In this document: one piece after another, positions 17,417-24,956 of the stretch
Layout: each line of letters starts with the position of its first letter
How positions within the stretch are numbered: the stretch's first letter is position 1
NCBI RefSeq assembly: GCF_003970795.1
Contig: NZ_RWKW01000024.1
Coordinates: forward strand, 1-35,936
Length of the DNA stretch: 35,936 nt
Direction of reading: 5' to 3'
DNA from: Aquibium carbonis
GTDB taxonomy: Bacteria > Pseudomonadota > Alphaproteobacteria > Rhizobiales > Rhizobiaceae
Translations under genes and position numbers: made by a program
The notes under the pieces: model-generated
Seen by the model: the letters and a program-made list of their open reading frames with translations, nothing else
Database searches by the model: none
What the model was told of the DNA's origin: nothing

Positions 17417-18466
17417 TCAGGCGCCGATCTTGAACACCTTGCGGGCATTGTCCTCGAAGAACTGCTTCAGCCCGGCTGCGCCGATCGGCATCTGCTCGAG
17501 GATGCCGATCTCCGACTGGACGAACTGCCAGGGGTAGTCCATCGCGTACATGATGCGGTCGGCCCCGATCACCTCGCGCACGAACATCACCGGCGGGGCC
17601 CAGCTGACGCCGCTGCTGGTGTAGTAGAAGTTCTCCTTGAGATAGTCGCTCGCCTTGCGCTTCAGCGGATGGACATGCGGGTAGCGCTTCGAGACGGAGA
17701 TGTGGCCGTGCATGAAGTCGATGCGCGACAGCCAGTAGGGCAACGCCTCGCCGCAGTGGCCGAGCACGATCTGGAGCTTGGGAAAGCGGTCGAACAGGCC
17801 CGACACCACCAGCCGCAGCGCATGCAGCCCCGTCTCGCAAGCAAATCCGTAGACCGCCGCGTCGAGGCCACGCTTCAGGAACGGCTCGATCATCTCGGCC
17901 GGCGGGGTCTGCGGGTGGAGATAGATCGGCACGCCCAGCGCTTCGGCCGCCTCGAAGATCTCCCAATACTGCTCGTCGTCGAGATAGGTGCCGAGCGTGT
18001 GGGAATTGAGGATGCCGCCGCGCAGCCCGAGCTTGGTGACGGCGCGCTCGAGTTCCTTGGCGGCATTCGTCGGATCGAGCGGGCTGAAGGCGGCCAGGCC
18101 GACATAGCGATCCGGATGCCGTGCGATGCCCTCGGCGAGTTCGTCGTTGAAGCGCGTGGCGAGCACCGAGGCTTCCGTCGGTCCGAAGATCTGCACGCCC
18201 GGCGAGGTCAGCGACAGGACGGCGATGTCGATGCCGGAATCGTCCATGTCGCGCAGACGCTCCTCGTCGATGTCCTGGATGCGCCGGCTGTGGTCCTTCG
18301 CCTTCGGCGAATCGCCGGAAAAGAAGCCCCAGAGGCTGTGAAACCCCGGATCGCCGATCGTCTTCTCCTCGATCTCCTTGCGGTAGAGCCGGATCAGCTC
18401 CGGCGAGGCCCAGGCCTCTTCCGCGGCAATGCGCTTGTAGGGCGGATTGGGGTTGCGTTCGTTCAT
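17417..18466 (-). CDS. LigW-like metal-dependent decarboxylase (amidohydrolase family 2)
   Basis: This 349-residue protein is of the Amidohydro_2 (ACMSD) superfamily. The sequence pattern matches 5-carboxyvanillate decarboxylase (LigW): RIAAEEAW near the N-terminus with E16 as a metal ligand, H184 in IYLHPQT, H237 in GHCGEALPYWL, and D310 in YAMDYPWQ. These correspond to the Glu/His/Asp manganese site described for LigW. It lacks the HxH of hydrolytic members, so a non-oxidative decarboxylation of a phenolic carboxylate is more likely than hydrolysis. TGGAGGA seven bases before the ATG is an excellent ribosome site. It is the third gene of an operon with a TAXI-TRAP transporter, so the transported molecule is probably its substrate. 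Gamma-resorcylate decarboxylase-like activity is an alternative. The exact substrate cannot be read from sequence. Confidence 0.82.
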   Translation of the reverse strand: MNERNPNPPYKRIAAEEAWASPELIRLYRKEIEEKTIGDPGFHSLWGFFSGDSPKAKDHSRRIQDIDEERLRDMDDSGIDIAVLSLTSPGVQIFGPTEASVLATRFNDELAEGIARHPDRYVGLAAFSPLDPTNAAKELERAVTKLGLRGGILNSHTLGTYLDDEQYWEIFEAAEALGVPIYLHPQTPPAEMIEPFLKRGLDAAVYGFACETGLHALRLVVSGLFDRFPKLQIVLGHCGEALPYWLSRIDFMHGHISVSKRYPHVHPLKRKASDYLKENFYYTSSGVSWAPPVMFVREVIGADRIMYAMDYPWQFVQSEIGILEQMPIGAAGLKQFFEDNARKVFKIGA

Positions 18467-18495
18467 GGGGTCGTCCTCCAGCTGGTTGGGTTGGA

Positions 18496-20373
18496 TCAGG
18501 GGGCGGCGGAGCGCAGGCCGGGACCCGCTCCGGCCGCAAGGCGCCGCAGCGCGAACAGGAGGGCGACGGCCGCCACCGCCACCGTGATGGCCGCGGGGCT
18601 GGCGGCGCCGAAGATCGCCGTGCTGGCGCCGATGAAGGCGGCCACGGCCGCGGCCGCCAGCCGCCGCCAGCCGCCGCCATAGGCGCCGCGCCACGCGAGC
18701 ACTTCTGCCAGGATGACACCCGATGCCCCGACGCTGAGGCAGGAGATGGCGATCTCCAGCCAAGTGCCGTCGAGCAGCAGCGCGGTATTGAAGGCAAAGA
18801 CGAAGGGGATCAGGTAGGCCACGATCGCCAGCCGCATGCCGGCGAGCCCGGTCTGCCACATGTCGGAACCGGCCAGCGACGCCGCCGCATAGGAGGCGAT
18901 GGCGACGGGCGGAGTGAGCATCGACAGAAGGCCGAAGTAGAAGATGAAGAGGTGCGCGGCCATCGGCACGATGCCGGCCTTCACCAGCGCCGGGGCCAGC
19001 AGCACCGACACCACGACGTAGACCCCGGTGGTGGGCATGCCGACGCCGAGCACGATCGCGATCAGCGCCGTGACGGCGAGCAGCGGCAGCACGCCGCCCA
19101 GTTCGGCCACGCGGCCGAGCGCCAGCGTCAGCCCGAAACCGAGCCCAGAGATGTTGATGGTGCCGATGACGATGCCGGCGACCGCGCAGACGAGCAGCAC
19201 CGGGATCAGCGTGGCGCTGGAATCGCGCATCACCCCGACGAGGATGCCGAAGCGCGGCGCGCCGCGGGGCGCGGTGACGAGATAGAGCGCATAGGACGCG
19301 AAGGCGGAGTAGAGCGCGGCCTTGCCCGGCGCGTAACCGAGCCCGAACAGGAAGTACATGAGAACGCCGAGCGGCAGCAGCAGCGGCCAGGACTTGGCCA
19401 GCACCGGGCCGATGGGCGGCAGCTCCGACCGGTCGACGCCGACCAGGCCGTGTACGGCGGCGTAGCGGTCGACCTGGAGATAGAGCATTACGTAATAGGC
19501 GACGGCCGGCAGCAGCGCGGCCAGAACCACGCTCGCATAGGACACCTGCAGGAACTCGGCGATGACGAAGGCGGTTGCGCCCATGACCGGCGGCGCGATC
19601 TGGCCGCCATTCGACGCGACGGCCTCGATCGCCGCGGCATAGCGCGGGGGAAATCCCGAGCGCTTCATCATCGGAATGGTGACGACGCCGGTGCTCATGA
19701 CGTTGGCGACCGTCGAGCCTGACAGCGTGCCGAACAGGCTGGAGGCGATGATGGCGACCTTGGCCGGCCCGCCGCGCCGGTGGCCCATCGCCGCCATGGC
19801 GAGATCGGTCAGGATGCGGCTGCCGCCGACCGCGTTCAGCACCGAGCCGAAGACGATGAAGCCGAGGATCTGCGTGGCCCCGACGCCGAGCACCAGCCCG
19901 GGAATGCCGTTCGTGTCCGAGTAGAGATAGAGGATGAAGCGGCGCCAGGCGATGTCGGACGCCGACAGGATGCCGGGCAGGTGGGTGCCGAAGATGCCGT
20001 AGACGATGAAGGCGGCGGCGAGCGAAGCCAGCACCATGCCGCAATGGCGGCGCGTCGCCTCGATCGTGGCGGCGATCGCCACCACGGCCGGAATCCATTT
20101 CTCGGGGCCGCGGTTGACCGCATCGAGCAGCCAGGCCTCGTAATTGACCGCCAGCCACAGCCAGGACGCGAAGGCCGCCGCCCCGCCGATCCAGTCGAGC
20201 AGCTGGAGCCGGCCGCGCAGCGGCGCGGCCAAGAGGCCAGCCAGCGTGGCGAGACCGATCATCAGCGCCAGGTACTGCTCCGCGATGATCACGAAGCCGA
20301 GCCGGCGCGGGACGTCCAGAAGCCAAAGGATCCCGATGGCGGTGATGGGCACCGCCAAGTCCTTCCTGTTCAT
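18496..20373 (-). CDS. TRAP transporter fused permease (DctQ-DctM type, TAXI system)
   Basis: This 625-residue inner-membrane protein is very hydrophobic, with about 16-18 helices. The N-terminal four-helix part corresponds to the small DctQ-like subunit. The rest is the DctM-like translocation domain, with characteristic loops such as GSTVANVMSTG, GGQIAPPVMGATAF, GVGMPTTGVYV and MLTPPVAIASYAAASLAG. This fused form is the standard partner of TAXI binding proteins, one of which is encoded 34 bases upstream. The ATG at 20373 follows AGGGCGACGAG. It would use a sodium or proton gradient to import the captured solute. The decarboxylase gene follows 29 bases later, so all three are likely on one transcript. 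Confidence 0.92.
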   Translation of the reverse strand: MNRKDLAVPITAIGILWLLDVPRRLGFVIIAEQYLALMIGLATLAGLLAAPLRGRLQLLDWIGGAAAFASWLWLAVNYEAWLLDAVNRGPEKWIPAVVAIAATIEATRRHCGMVLASLAAAFIVYGIFGTHLPGILSASDIAWRRFILYLYSDTNGIPGLVLGVGATQILGFIVFGSVLNAVGGSRILTDLAMAAMGHRRGGPAKVAIIASSLFGTLSGSTVANVMSTGVVTIPMMKRSGFPPRYAAAIEAVASNGGQIAPPVMGATAFVIAEFLQVSYASVVLAALLPAVAYYVMLYLQVDRYAAVHGLVGVDRSELPPIGPVLAKSWPLLLPLGVLMYFLFGLGYAPGKAALYSAFASYALYLVTAPRGAPRFGILVGVMRDSSATLIPVLLVCAVAGIVIGTINISGLGFGLTLALGRVAELGGVLPLLAVTALIAIVLGVGMPTTGVYVVVSVLLAPALVKAGIVPMAAHLFIFYFGLLSMLTPPVAIASYAAASLAGSDMWQTGLAGMRLAIVAYLIPFVFAFNTALLLDGTWLEIAISCLSVGASGVILAEVLAWRGAYGGGWRRLAAAAVAAFIGASTAIFGAASPAAITVAVAAVALLFALRRLAAGAGPGLRSAAP

Positions 20374-20407
20374 GCTCGTCGCCCTGTGATCGGCGGCCTT
20401 GCGGCCG

Positions 20408-21403
20408 TCAGTCCGCCATGCCGGCGTCGCGCGCGGCGTTGGCCTCGGTCCACATGCCCTTGCCCTCGTAGAAGACAACCGCCGCGGGATGGTAGGGGAC
20501 GGTGTTGGAGGGGGTTGAGAACCGTTCCTGAGCGGCGCCGCCGAGGGCCGGATAGTCGGTCTTCAGCTGCGGCAGGCTCTCGTACAGGGCTTCCAGGATC
20601 GCGGTGGCGTCCTCGTCGGCCATGTCCGCGCCGACGGTCAGGAAGACGTCGAAGGAGGCGACCGTGACCGGCTCCGTCACTTCCGGCAGGCGCGGGTTGG
20701 GATTGATGGTGGTGAGATAGGTGCCCTGGAACGCGGCGTCGGCCTTCTCGGTCGTCGCGTTCTCGCCCTCGATGCTGACATAGCGGATGCCGCCGGAGAT
20801 CGAGGCGTGCGCCTGCTGGGTGAGCGGGATGCCGACCGCGATCAAGGTCGCGTCGAGGCTGTTCTCGGTCAGGCGCTCCATGCCGGGTCCAAGGCCTGCG
20901 ACGGTCTCGGCCTCGACGTCCGACACGGCCAGGCCGCCGAGTTCGAGGATCGTCCGGGACAGCTGGCTCATCGCCTTCAGCGCGCTGAGATCGGTGACGA
21001 CGCGCTTGCCCTTCAGATCCGCGACCGTCTTGATGCCGGAATCGTTGCGGGCCACGAGCGCGACGTTGAGCGGCCACAGCCGTGCGAGCACGCGCAGATC
21101 CTTCGCCTGGTCGCCGAACACGCCGGCCCGCGCCTCGCCGAGGTCGAGGCTGGAATTCAGCCCCATCGACACCTCGCCGGCCGCGATCAGCGGCAGGTAG
21201 ACGGACGAGCCCGTATAGGGCTGCACCGTGACCTGCTTGCCGAGCTTGTCCTGCAGAGCGGCGGCGATGCCGCCGCCGATCGTGTAGTAGATGGTTCCCT
21301 GCGGGTTGGTGCCGAGCGTGTAGCGGTCGGCGGCTCCGGCCGCGGTGGAACCAAGGCCGATCATCGCGGCAACGGCAAGTCCAGCGTACTGACGCCAGTT
21401 CAT
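20408..21403 (-). CDS. TAXI-family TRAP solute-binding protein
   Basis: This 331-residue periplasmic protein has a signal peptide cleaved after about residue 24 (GSTAAGAA). The mature N-terminus RYTLGTNPQGTIYYTIGGGIA is the TAXI signature (type I TRAP binding protein, 'TRAP-associated extracytoplasmic immunogenic'). Later blocks typical of the family are ELGEARAG-like (LDLGEARAGVFG), LKGKRVVTDLSALKAM and PYHPAAVVFYEGKGMW. GGGAGGA five bases before the ATG supports the start. It captures the substrate for the permease encoded next. Ligands of most TAXI proteins are unknown; the decarboxylase in the operon hints at an aromatic or heteroaromatic carboxylate. Confidence 0.92.
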   Translation of the reverse strand: MNWRQYAGLAVAAMIGLGSTAAGAADRYTLGTNPQGTIYYTIGGGIAAALQDKLGKQVTVQPYTGSSVYLPLIAAGEVSMGLNSSLDLGEARAGVFGDQAKDLRVLARLWPLNVALVARNDSGIKTVADLKGKRVVTDLSALKAMSQLSRTILELGGLAVSDVEAETVAGLGPGMERLTENSLDATLIAVGIPLTQQAHASISGGIRYVSIEGENATTEKADAAFQGTYLTTINPNPRLPEVTEPVTVASFDVFLTVGADMADEDATAILEALYESLPQLKTDYPALGGAAQERFSTPSNTVPYHPAAVVFYEGKGMWTEANAARDAGMAD

Positions 21404-21466
21404 CGCATTCCTCCCATGTGTGTTTCGCGCAGCGGTCGCGACCGTGCGGCTCTCCCTGGGGAAGCA

Positions 21467-21495
21467 TTGAACCGGACTTTGATTGTGAATAAAAT
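21467..21495 (+). promoter_or_regulatory. Sigma70-like promoter for the lysR gene
   Basis: TTGAAC at 21467-21472 and TAAAAT at 21490-21495 are separated by exactly 17 bases, close to the housekeeping consensus. Transcription would begin near 21502, leaving a leader of about 29 bases before the GTG start of the regulator. The -10 box lies inside the dyad described at 21486-21516. Confidence 0.65.
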
Positions 21496-21516
21496 CGAAA
21501 AATTCGAAACCATTCA
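21486..21516. promoter_or_regulatory. Two-shell dyad operator, probable LysR binding site
   Basis: An inner inverted repeat TCGAA-N3-TTCGA (21495-21507) fits the LysR-type T-N11-A pattern. An outer pair TGAAT (21486-21490) and ATTCA (21512-21516) has exactly the same centre, base 21501. The dyad covers the -10 box of the lysR promoter, which suggests negative autoregulation, and lies about 83-113 bases upstream of the divergent transporter start, a usual place for activation by a LysR protein. Confidence 0.65.
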
Positions 21517-21530
21517 TGCGGTGACTTCAA

Positions 21531-22436
21531 GTGAGTATCGAGAGCCAGCTGACGCTGAAGCAGCTTCGCGCCTTCGCGGCGGTGTACCGGCGCGGCAAGC
21601 TCGCCGCCGCCGCCGAGGAACTGGGCGTGACCCAGTCGGCCGTCAGCGTGCTGATCCGCCAGGTGGAGGAGACCCTGGGCACGCGGCTGTTCGACCGCAC
21701 CACGCGCTCGCTGGTGCCGACCCCGGCCGCCGAGGACGCGTTCGGCGTCGCCGAGCGCATTCTCCAGGACGTGCAGACGCTGTCGAGCAACTTTCGCGAT
21801 CTGAGCGCGGGCGGTCGCGGCCGGGTGCGCATCGCCGCGACACCGGCGACGGCAGCGGCGTTCCTGCCGAAGACGGCGCGGCGATTTGCGAGGCGATACG
21901 CCAATGTCGGGCTGCTGATCGACGACTGCGCGCCCAACCAGTTCCTGCAGCACATCGAGGCGGAACGGGTGGATTTCGGCCTCGGCACGCCGCCGCCGGA
22001 GGGTGGCGAGTTCACCAGCCGCATCGTGCGCGCGGACCGGATCCAGCTGGTCTGCGCCCGCGATCATCCCTTCGCCGAACGCGCCAGCGTGCGCTGGGCC
22101 GAGCTGGCCGGGGAAACGCTGATCGTCTTCCGGCCCGGCTACGGCGTGCGCCAGCTGATCGATCAGACCCTATTGAAGAACGGCGTCGAACCGGCGATCC
22201 GCCACGAGGTGGGCTTTCTGGCGACCGCCGCCTGGATGGCGGCCAGCGGGCTCGGCGTCACCATCCTGCCGGCCGCCCTCGCCGAAATGGAAAAACGTTC
22301 CGAACTGGCCATCGTGCCGCTGGTGGAGCCGGCCATGTCGCGGTCGATCGCGCTGGTGGCGAAGAAGGGACGGTCGCTGTCGCCGCCCTGCCGCCTGTTC
22401 GTCGACATGCTGTTCGAGGACATGGGGGCGTCGTGA
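21531..22436 (+). CDS. LysR-type transcriptional regulator
   Basis: This 301-residue protein has an N-terminal winged helix-turn-helix (about residues 5-65: LTLKQLRAFAAVYRRGKLAA, then ELGVTQSAVSVLIRQ). A linker helix and a periplasmic-binding-like effector domain (about 92-295) follow. It is divergent from the TAXI-TRAP-decarboxylase operon and almost certainly controls it, with the substrate or its decarboxylated product as the likely co-inducer. GTG 21531 is the start that gives a standard N-terminus (MSIESQLTLKQL); no strong ribosome site precedes it. Its promoter overlaps its own probable operator. Confidence 0.9.
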   Translation: MSIESQLTLKQLRAFAAVYRRGKLAAAAEELGVTQSAVSVLIRQVEETLGTRLFDRTTRSLVPTPAAEDAFGVAERILQDVQTLSSNFRDLSAGGRGRVRIAATPATAAAFLPKTARRFARRYANVGLLIDDCAPNQFLQHIEAERVDFGLGTPPPEGGEFTSRIVRADRIQLVCARDHPFAERASVRWAELAGETLIVFRPGYGVRQLIDQTLLKNGVEPAIRHEVGFLATAAWMAASGLGVTILPAALAEMEKRSELAIVPLVEPAMSRSIALVAKKGRSLSPPCRLFVDMLFEDMGAS

Positions 22437-22469
22437 GGCGCCACCGTCCGCAGCACCCTGACCGTGCTT

Positions 22470-24788
22470 CTACGCTGCCGCCTGCATCTGGCTGACCGGG
22501 ATGCGGACGGAGACGATCGTGCCCTTGCCCTCCTCCGACTTGATCTTCAGAACGCCGCCATGCATCTCGGTCAGCGAGCGCGAGATGGCGAGGCCGAGGC
22601 CGGAGCCGGTGTGGTTCTTGGAGAACTGGTTCTGCACCTGCTCGAAGGGCCGGCCGAGCTTTTTCAGCGCATCCTTCGGAATGCCGCAGCCATTGTCCTC
22701 GATCGACAGAACCAGGGCGCCGGCCACCTTGCGGGCGTGAACGACGATGTGGCCGTTCTGGCCGGTGAACTTCACCGCGTTGGACAGAAGATTGATGACG
22801 ATCTGCTTGATCGCACGCCGGTCGGCATGGAGCACGGTGCTGGCCGCGATGCGGGTTTCCACGGAAATCGCCTTCGCGTCGGCCTGAACGCTGATGACGC
22901 GGATCGCCTCGGCCATCAGCGCGTCGAGATCGATCTCCTCGCGCTGCAGGGCGAACTGGCCCGCTTCGATCTTCGACATGTCGAGGATGTCGTTGATGAC
23001 GCCGAGCAGATAGGTGCCGGCCGAATGGATGTCGCGTGCATATTCCTCGTAGCGGTCCGACCCGAGCTTGCCGAACAGGTTCGACTGCATCAGCTCCGAG
23101 AAGCCGATGATCGCGTTGAGCGGCGTCCGCAGCTCGTGCGACATGTTGGCGAGGAATTCCGACTTGGCGCGGCTGGCGGCCTCAGCGCGCTCGGTCTCGC
23201 GCATGTACTTGCGGTTCAGCTCCGACATCTCCAGCGCGCGCTCTTCCTCGGCGCGGCGCGCCAGGCTGAGATCGTGGATCGTCGCCATCAGGCGACGTTC
23301 GCTGTCGACCAGCTTTTCCTGGTTCTGCTTGAGAAGGGTGATGTCGGCGCCGACCGACACCGTGCCGCCGTCACGCGTCCTCGACTGGTTGACCTGCAGC
23401 CAGCGTCCGTCGGCCAGCTGCCGCTCGAAGGTGGCGCCGCCGTCGCGGCCGTTGGGGTTGGCGAGCTTGCGCTCCAGCGCGAAGGGCTTCATGCGCCGCT
23501 GCAGGTCTTCCCGCTCCAGGCCGGGCGCGACGTCGGCCTCGGCAAGGCCCATCTGCTCCTGGAACTTGGTGTTGCACATCACCAGCCGGTCCTCGGCGTC
23601 CCACAGCACGAAGGATTCCGAGATGTTCTCGATGGCGGTGCGAAGGCGCATGTCGGCCATCTCGGATTCGCGCGCCAGCTTGCGCTGCTCGGTGATGTCG
23701 ACGGCAATGCCGATCAGGTGGATTTCGGACGCCTCGGGGTCGATGACCTGGGCGCGGGCCCGCATCCACACCCAGTGCCCCAGTGCATGCTGCATCCGGA
23801 ACACGCGATCGATATGGTCGATCTTGCGCGAGACGATCTGGTTCGCCAGGTCGAACAGGTCGGCGTCCTCGGGATGGATGATCGCTGCCACCTCGCCGAA
23901 GGACAGCATCTCCTCGCTGGTTTCATAGCCGAGGAGGTCGTACATCGAGCGCGACCAGTACATCCGGCCCCGGCCCATGTCCCAGTCCCACAAGCCGCAG
24001 CGACCGCGAACGAGGGCGAGGTCGATGCGCTGGTGCGCCTGTTCGTAGATCCGGTCGGCGGTCTGGGCGCGGGAGGCCTGGCTGAAATAGGCGTAGAGGA
24101 TGATGATCAGCACCCCGGAGGTGATGACGAACAGCGTCACGTTGAGCGAGACCATGCGCCGCCACTCGGCGAAGACCACATCCTTCGAGGCGAGCGCCGC
24201 CGTCATTCCGCTCCCCGACGCCAGGGCGCTCGTGACGGCGTACCATTCCTCGCCGTCGATGGTCACGTCGAGCACGCCGGCGCGCGCGCCGAACAGGAAC
24301 AGAGGCTGCCCGCCGACGATGATGTGATCGAGGTCGCGGCCGTTCCAGCCGGAGGACGACGACGAGATGGCGACGACCTTCATCTCCGCATCGGTCACCG
24401 CCAGCACGTAGCGCAGTCCGAACGGTCCCATCGCCCCGGCATTGTCGACGAGGCGCTGGAGCGCGGCGGGATCGCCCTCCGAGGCGCTGGATTGCAGCGA
24501 AGCGGCGAGTTGGGCCGCACCGAGCGCGAGGATCATGCGGCCGGTGCGGTCGATGTCGTCGCGCCAGGCGATCATCGAGACCGTGCGCGCGGCCGCGATC
24601 ACGATGAGGAAGACGATGATGAGGGTGGGGATCGACCGGCGCAGGAAGGGCTCGGCGGCGATCAGCCGCTGATAGGCCGGGGCGGCCAGCACGCGCGCAT
24701 TGCCCGACAGTCCGGGAGGATTGCGCCGGCCGCTTCGCCGCGCAAAACTTCCCGTCTCGGGCGCGCTTCGCGCGTCCGCCTCCGCCAT
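22470..24788 (-). CDS. pleC: PleC-type cell-cycle sensor histidine kinase/phosphatase
   Basis: This 772-residue membrane protein has one helix at about residues 52-74, a periplasmic domain and a second helix at about 214-235. Two PAS regions follow: about 255-370 (GLWDWDMGRGRMYWS, HPEDADLFD, AVDITEQ), then one beginning AIENISESFVLWDAEDRLV. The kinase core has H551 in ANMSHELRTPLNAIIGFSE, NLLSNAVKF, DNGCGIP and GSGLGLAISRSL. The block between H and N boxes (LFGKLGSDRYEEYARDIHSA) is typical of the PleC/DivJ/PdhS group, which acts on DivK and PleD in alphaproteobacteria. The neighbourhood (glnE on one side, pepN on the other, ignoring the inserted block) matches pleC as I recall it in Sinorhizobium. 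ATG 24788 with GGAG upstream is preferred over a GTG at 24839. Confidence 0.78.
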   Translation of the reverse strand: MAEADARSAPETGSFARRSGRRNPPGLSGNARVLAAPAYQRLIAAEPFLRRSIPTLIIVFLIVIAAARTVSMIAWRDDIDRTGRMILALGAAQLAASLQSSASEGDPAALQRLVDNAGAMGPFGLRYVLAVTDAEMKVVAISSSSSGWNGRDLDHIIVGGQPLFLFGARAGVLDVTIDGEEWYAVTSALASGSGMTAALASKDVVFAEWRRMVSLNVTLFVITSGVLIIILYAYFSQASRAQTADRIYEQAHQRIDLALVRGRCGLWDWDMGRGRMYWSRSMYDLLGYETSEEMLSFGEVAAIIHPEDADLFDLANQIVSRKIDHIDRVFRMQHALGHWVWMRARAQVIDPEASEIHLIGIAVDITEQRKLARESEMADMRLRTAIENISESFVLWDAEDRLVMCNTKFQEQMGLAEADVAPGLEREDLQRRMKPFALERKLANPNGRDGGATFERQLADGRWLQVNQSRTRDGGTVSVGADITLLKQNQEKLVDSERRLMATIHDLSLARRAEEERALEMSELNRKYMRETERAEAASRAKSEFLANMSHELRTPLNAIIGFSELMQSNLFGKLGSDRYEEYARDIHSAGTYLLGVINDILDMSKIEAGQFALQREEIDLDALMAEAIRVISVQADAKAISVETRIAASTVLHADRRAIKQIVINLLSNAVKFTGQNGHIVVHARKVAGALVLSIEDNGCGIPKDALKKLGRPFEQVQNQFSKNHTGSGLGLAISRSLTEMHGGVLKIKSEEGKGTIVSVRIPVSQMQAAA

Positions 24789-24822
24789 CTGGTGGCTCCG
24801 ATCCTGTCTGGTGTCCCCGTAC

Positions 24823-24896
24823 GATTCGAAACGCCGCACATCCGAATCGTGACTAAAGAATCAAAGCCGATTCGCCTTGTCCAGTGTTCATGAGTC
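24823..24896. promoter_or_regulatory. Cluster of five GANTC (CcrM) sites upstream of pleC
   Basis: GANTC, the target of the cell-cycle methyltransferase CcrM, occurs at 24823-24827, 24844-24848, 24858-24862, 24869-24873 and 24892-24896, all in the upstream region of the pleC-like gene. Chance expectation is about one site per 256 bases in balanced DNA. The cluster suggests that methylation state, which changes as the replication fork passes, influences transcription here. Confidence 0.55.
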
Positions 24897-24940
24897 CGAA
24901 GGGGAAAAAAGATCGAAATGGAGAGGCGAAGCGAGACCTG

Positions 24941-24950
24941 CCCCCCCCCC
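24941..24950. repeat. Ten-base C homopolymer
   Basis: A run of ten C (G on the pepN strand) lies six bases beyond the pepN stop codon, in the gap before pleC. It is outside both coding regions. Such tracts slip easily, during replication or as a sequencing error. Confidence 0.8.
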
Positions 24951-24956
24951 GGCCCT

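Noticed and set aside
17417-20326. A single 969-codon minus-strand open frame covering decarboxylase and transporter regions
   Set aside because: Only the part from the ATG at 18466 reads as the decarboxylase. The rest is arginine- and alanine-rich out-of-frame translation of the TRAP permease, which has its own complete frame.
22452-22468. AGCAC/GTGCT repeat between lysR and pleC as a terminator
   Set aside because: There is only a five-base-pair stem with a seven-base loop and no T-run. It is too weak to call.
22464-24893. An 809-codon plus-strand open frame opposite pleC
   Set aside because: Composition is rich in H, R, Q, D and G with no domain, and it mirrors the pleC coding strand. 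It is a typical high-GC antisense frame.
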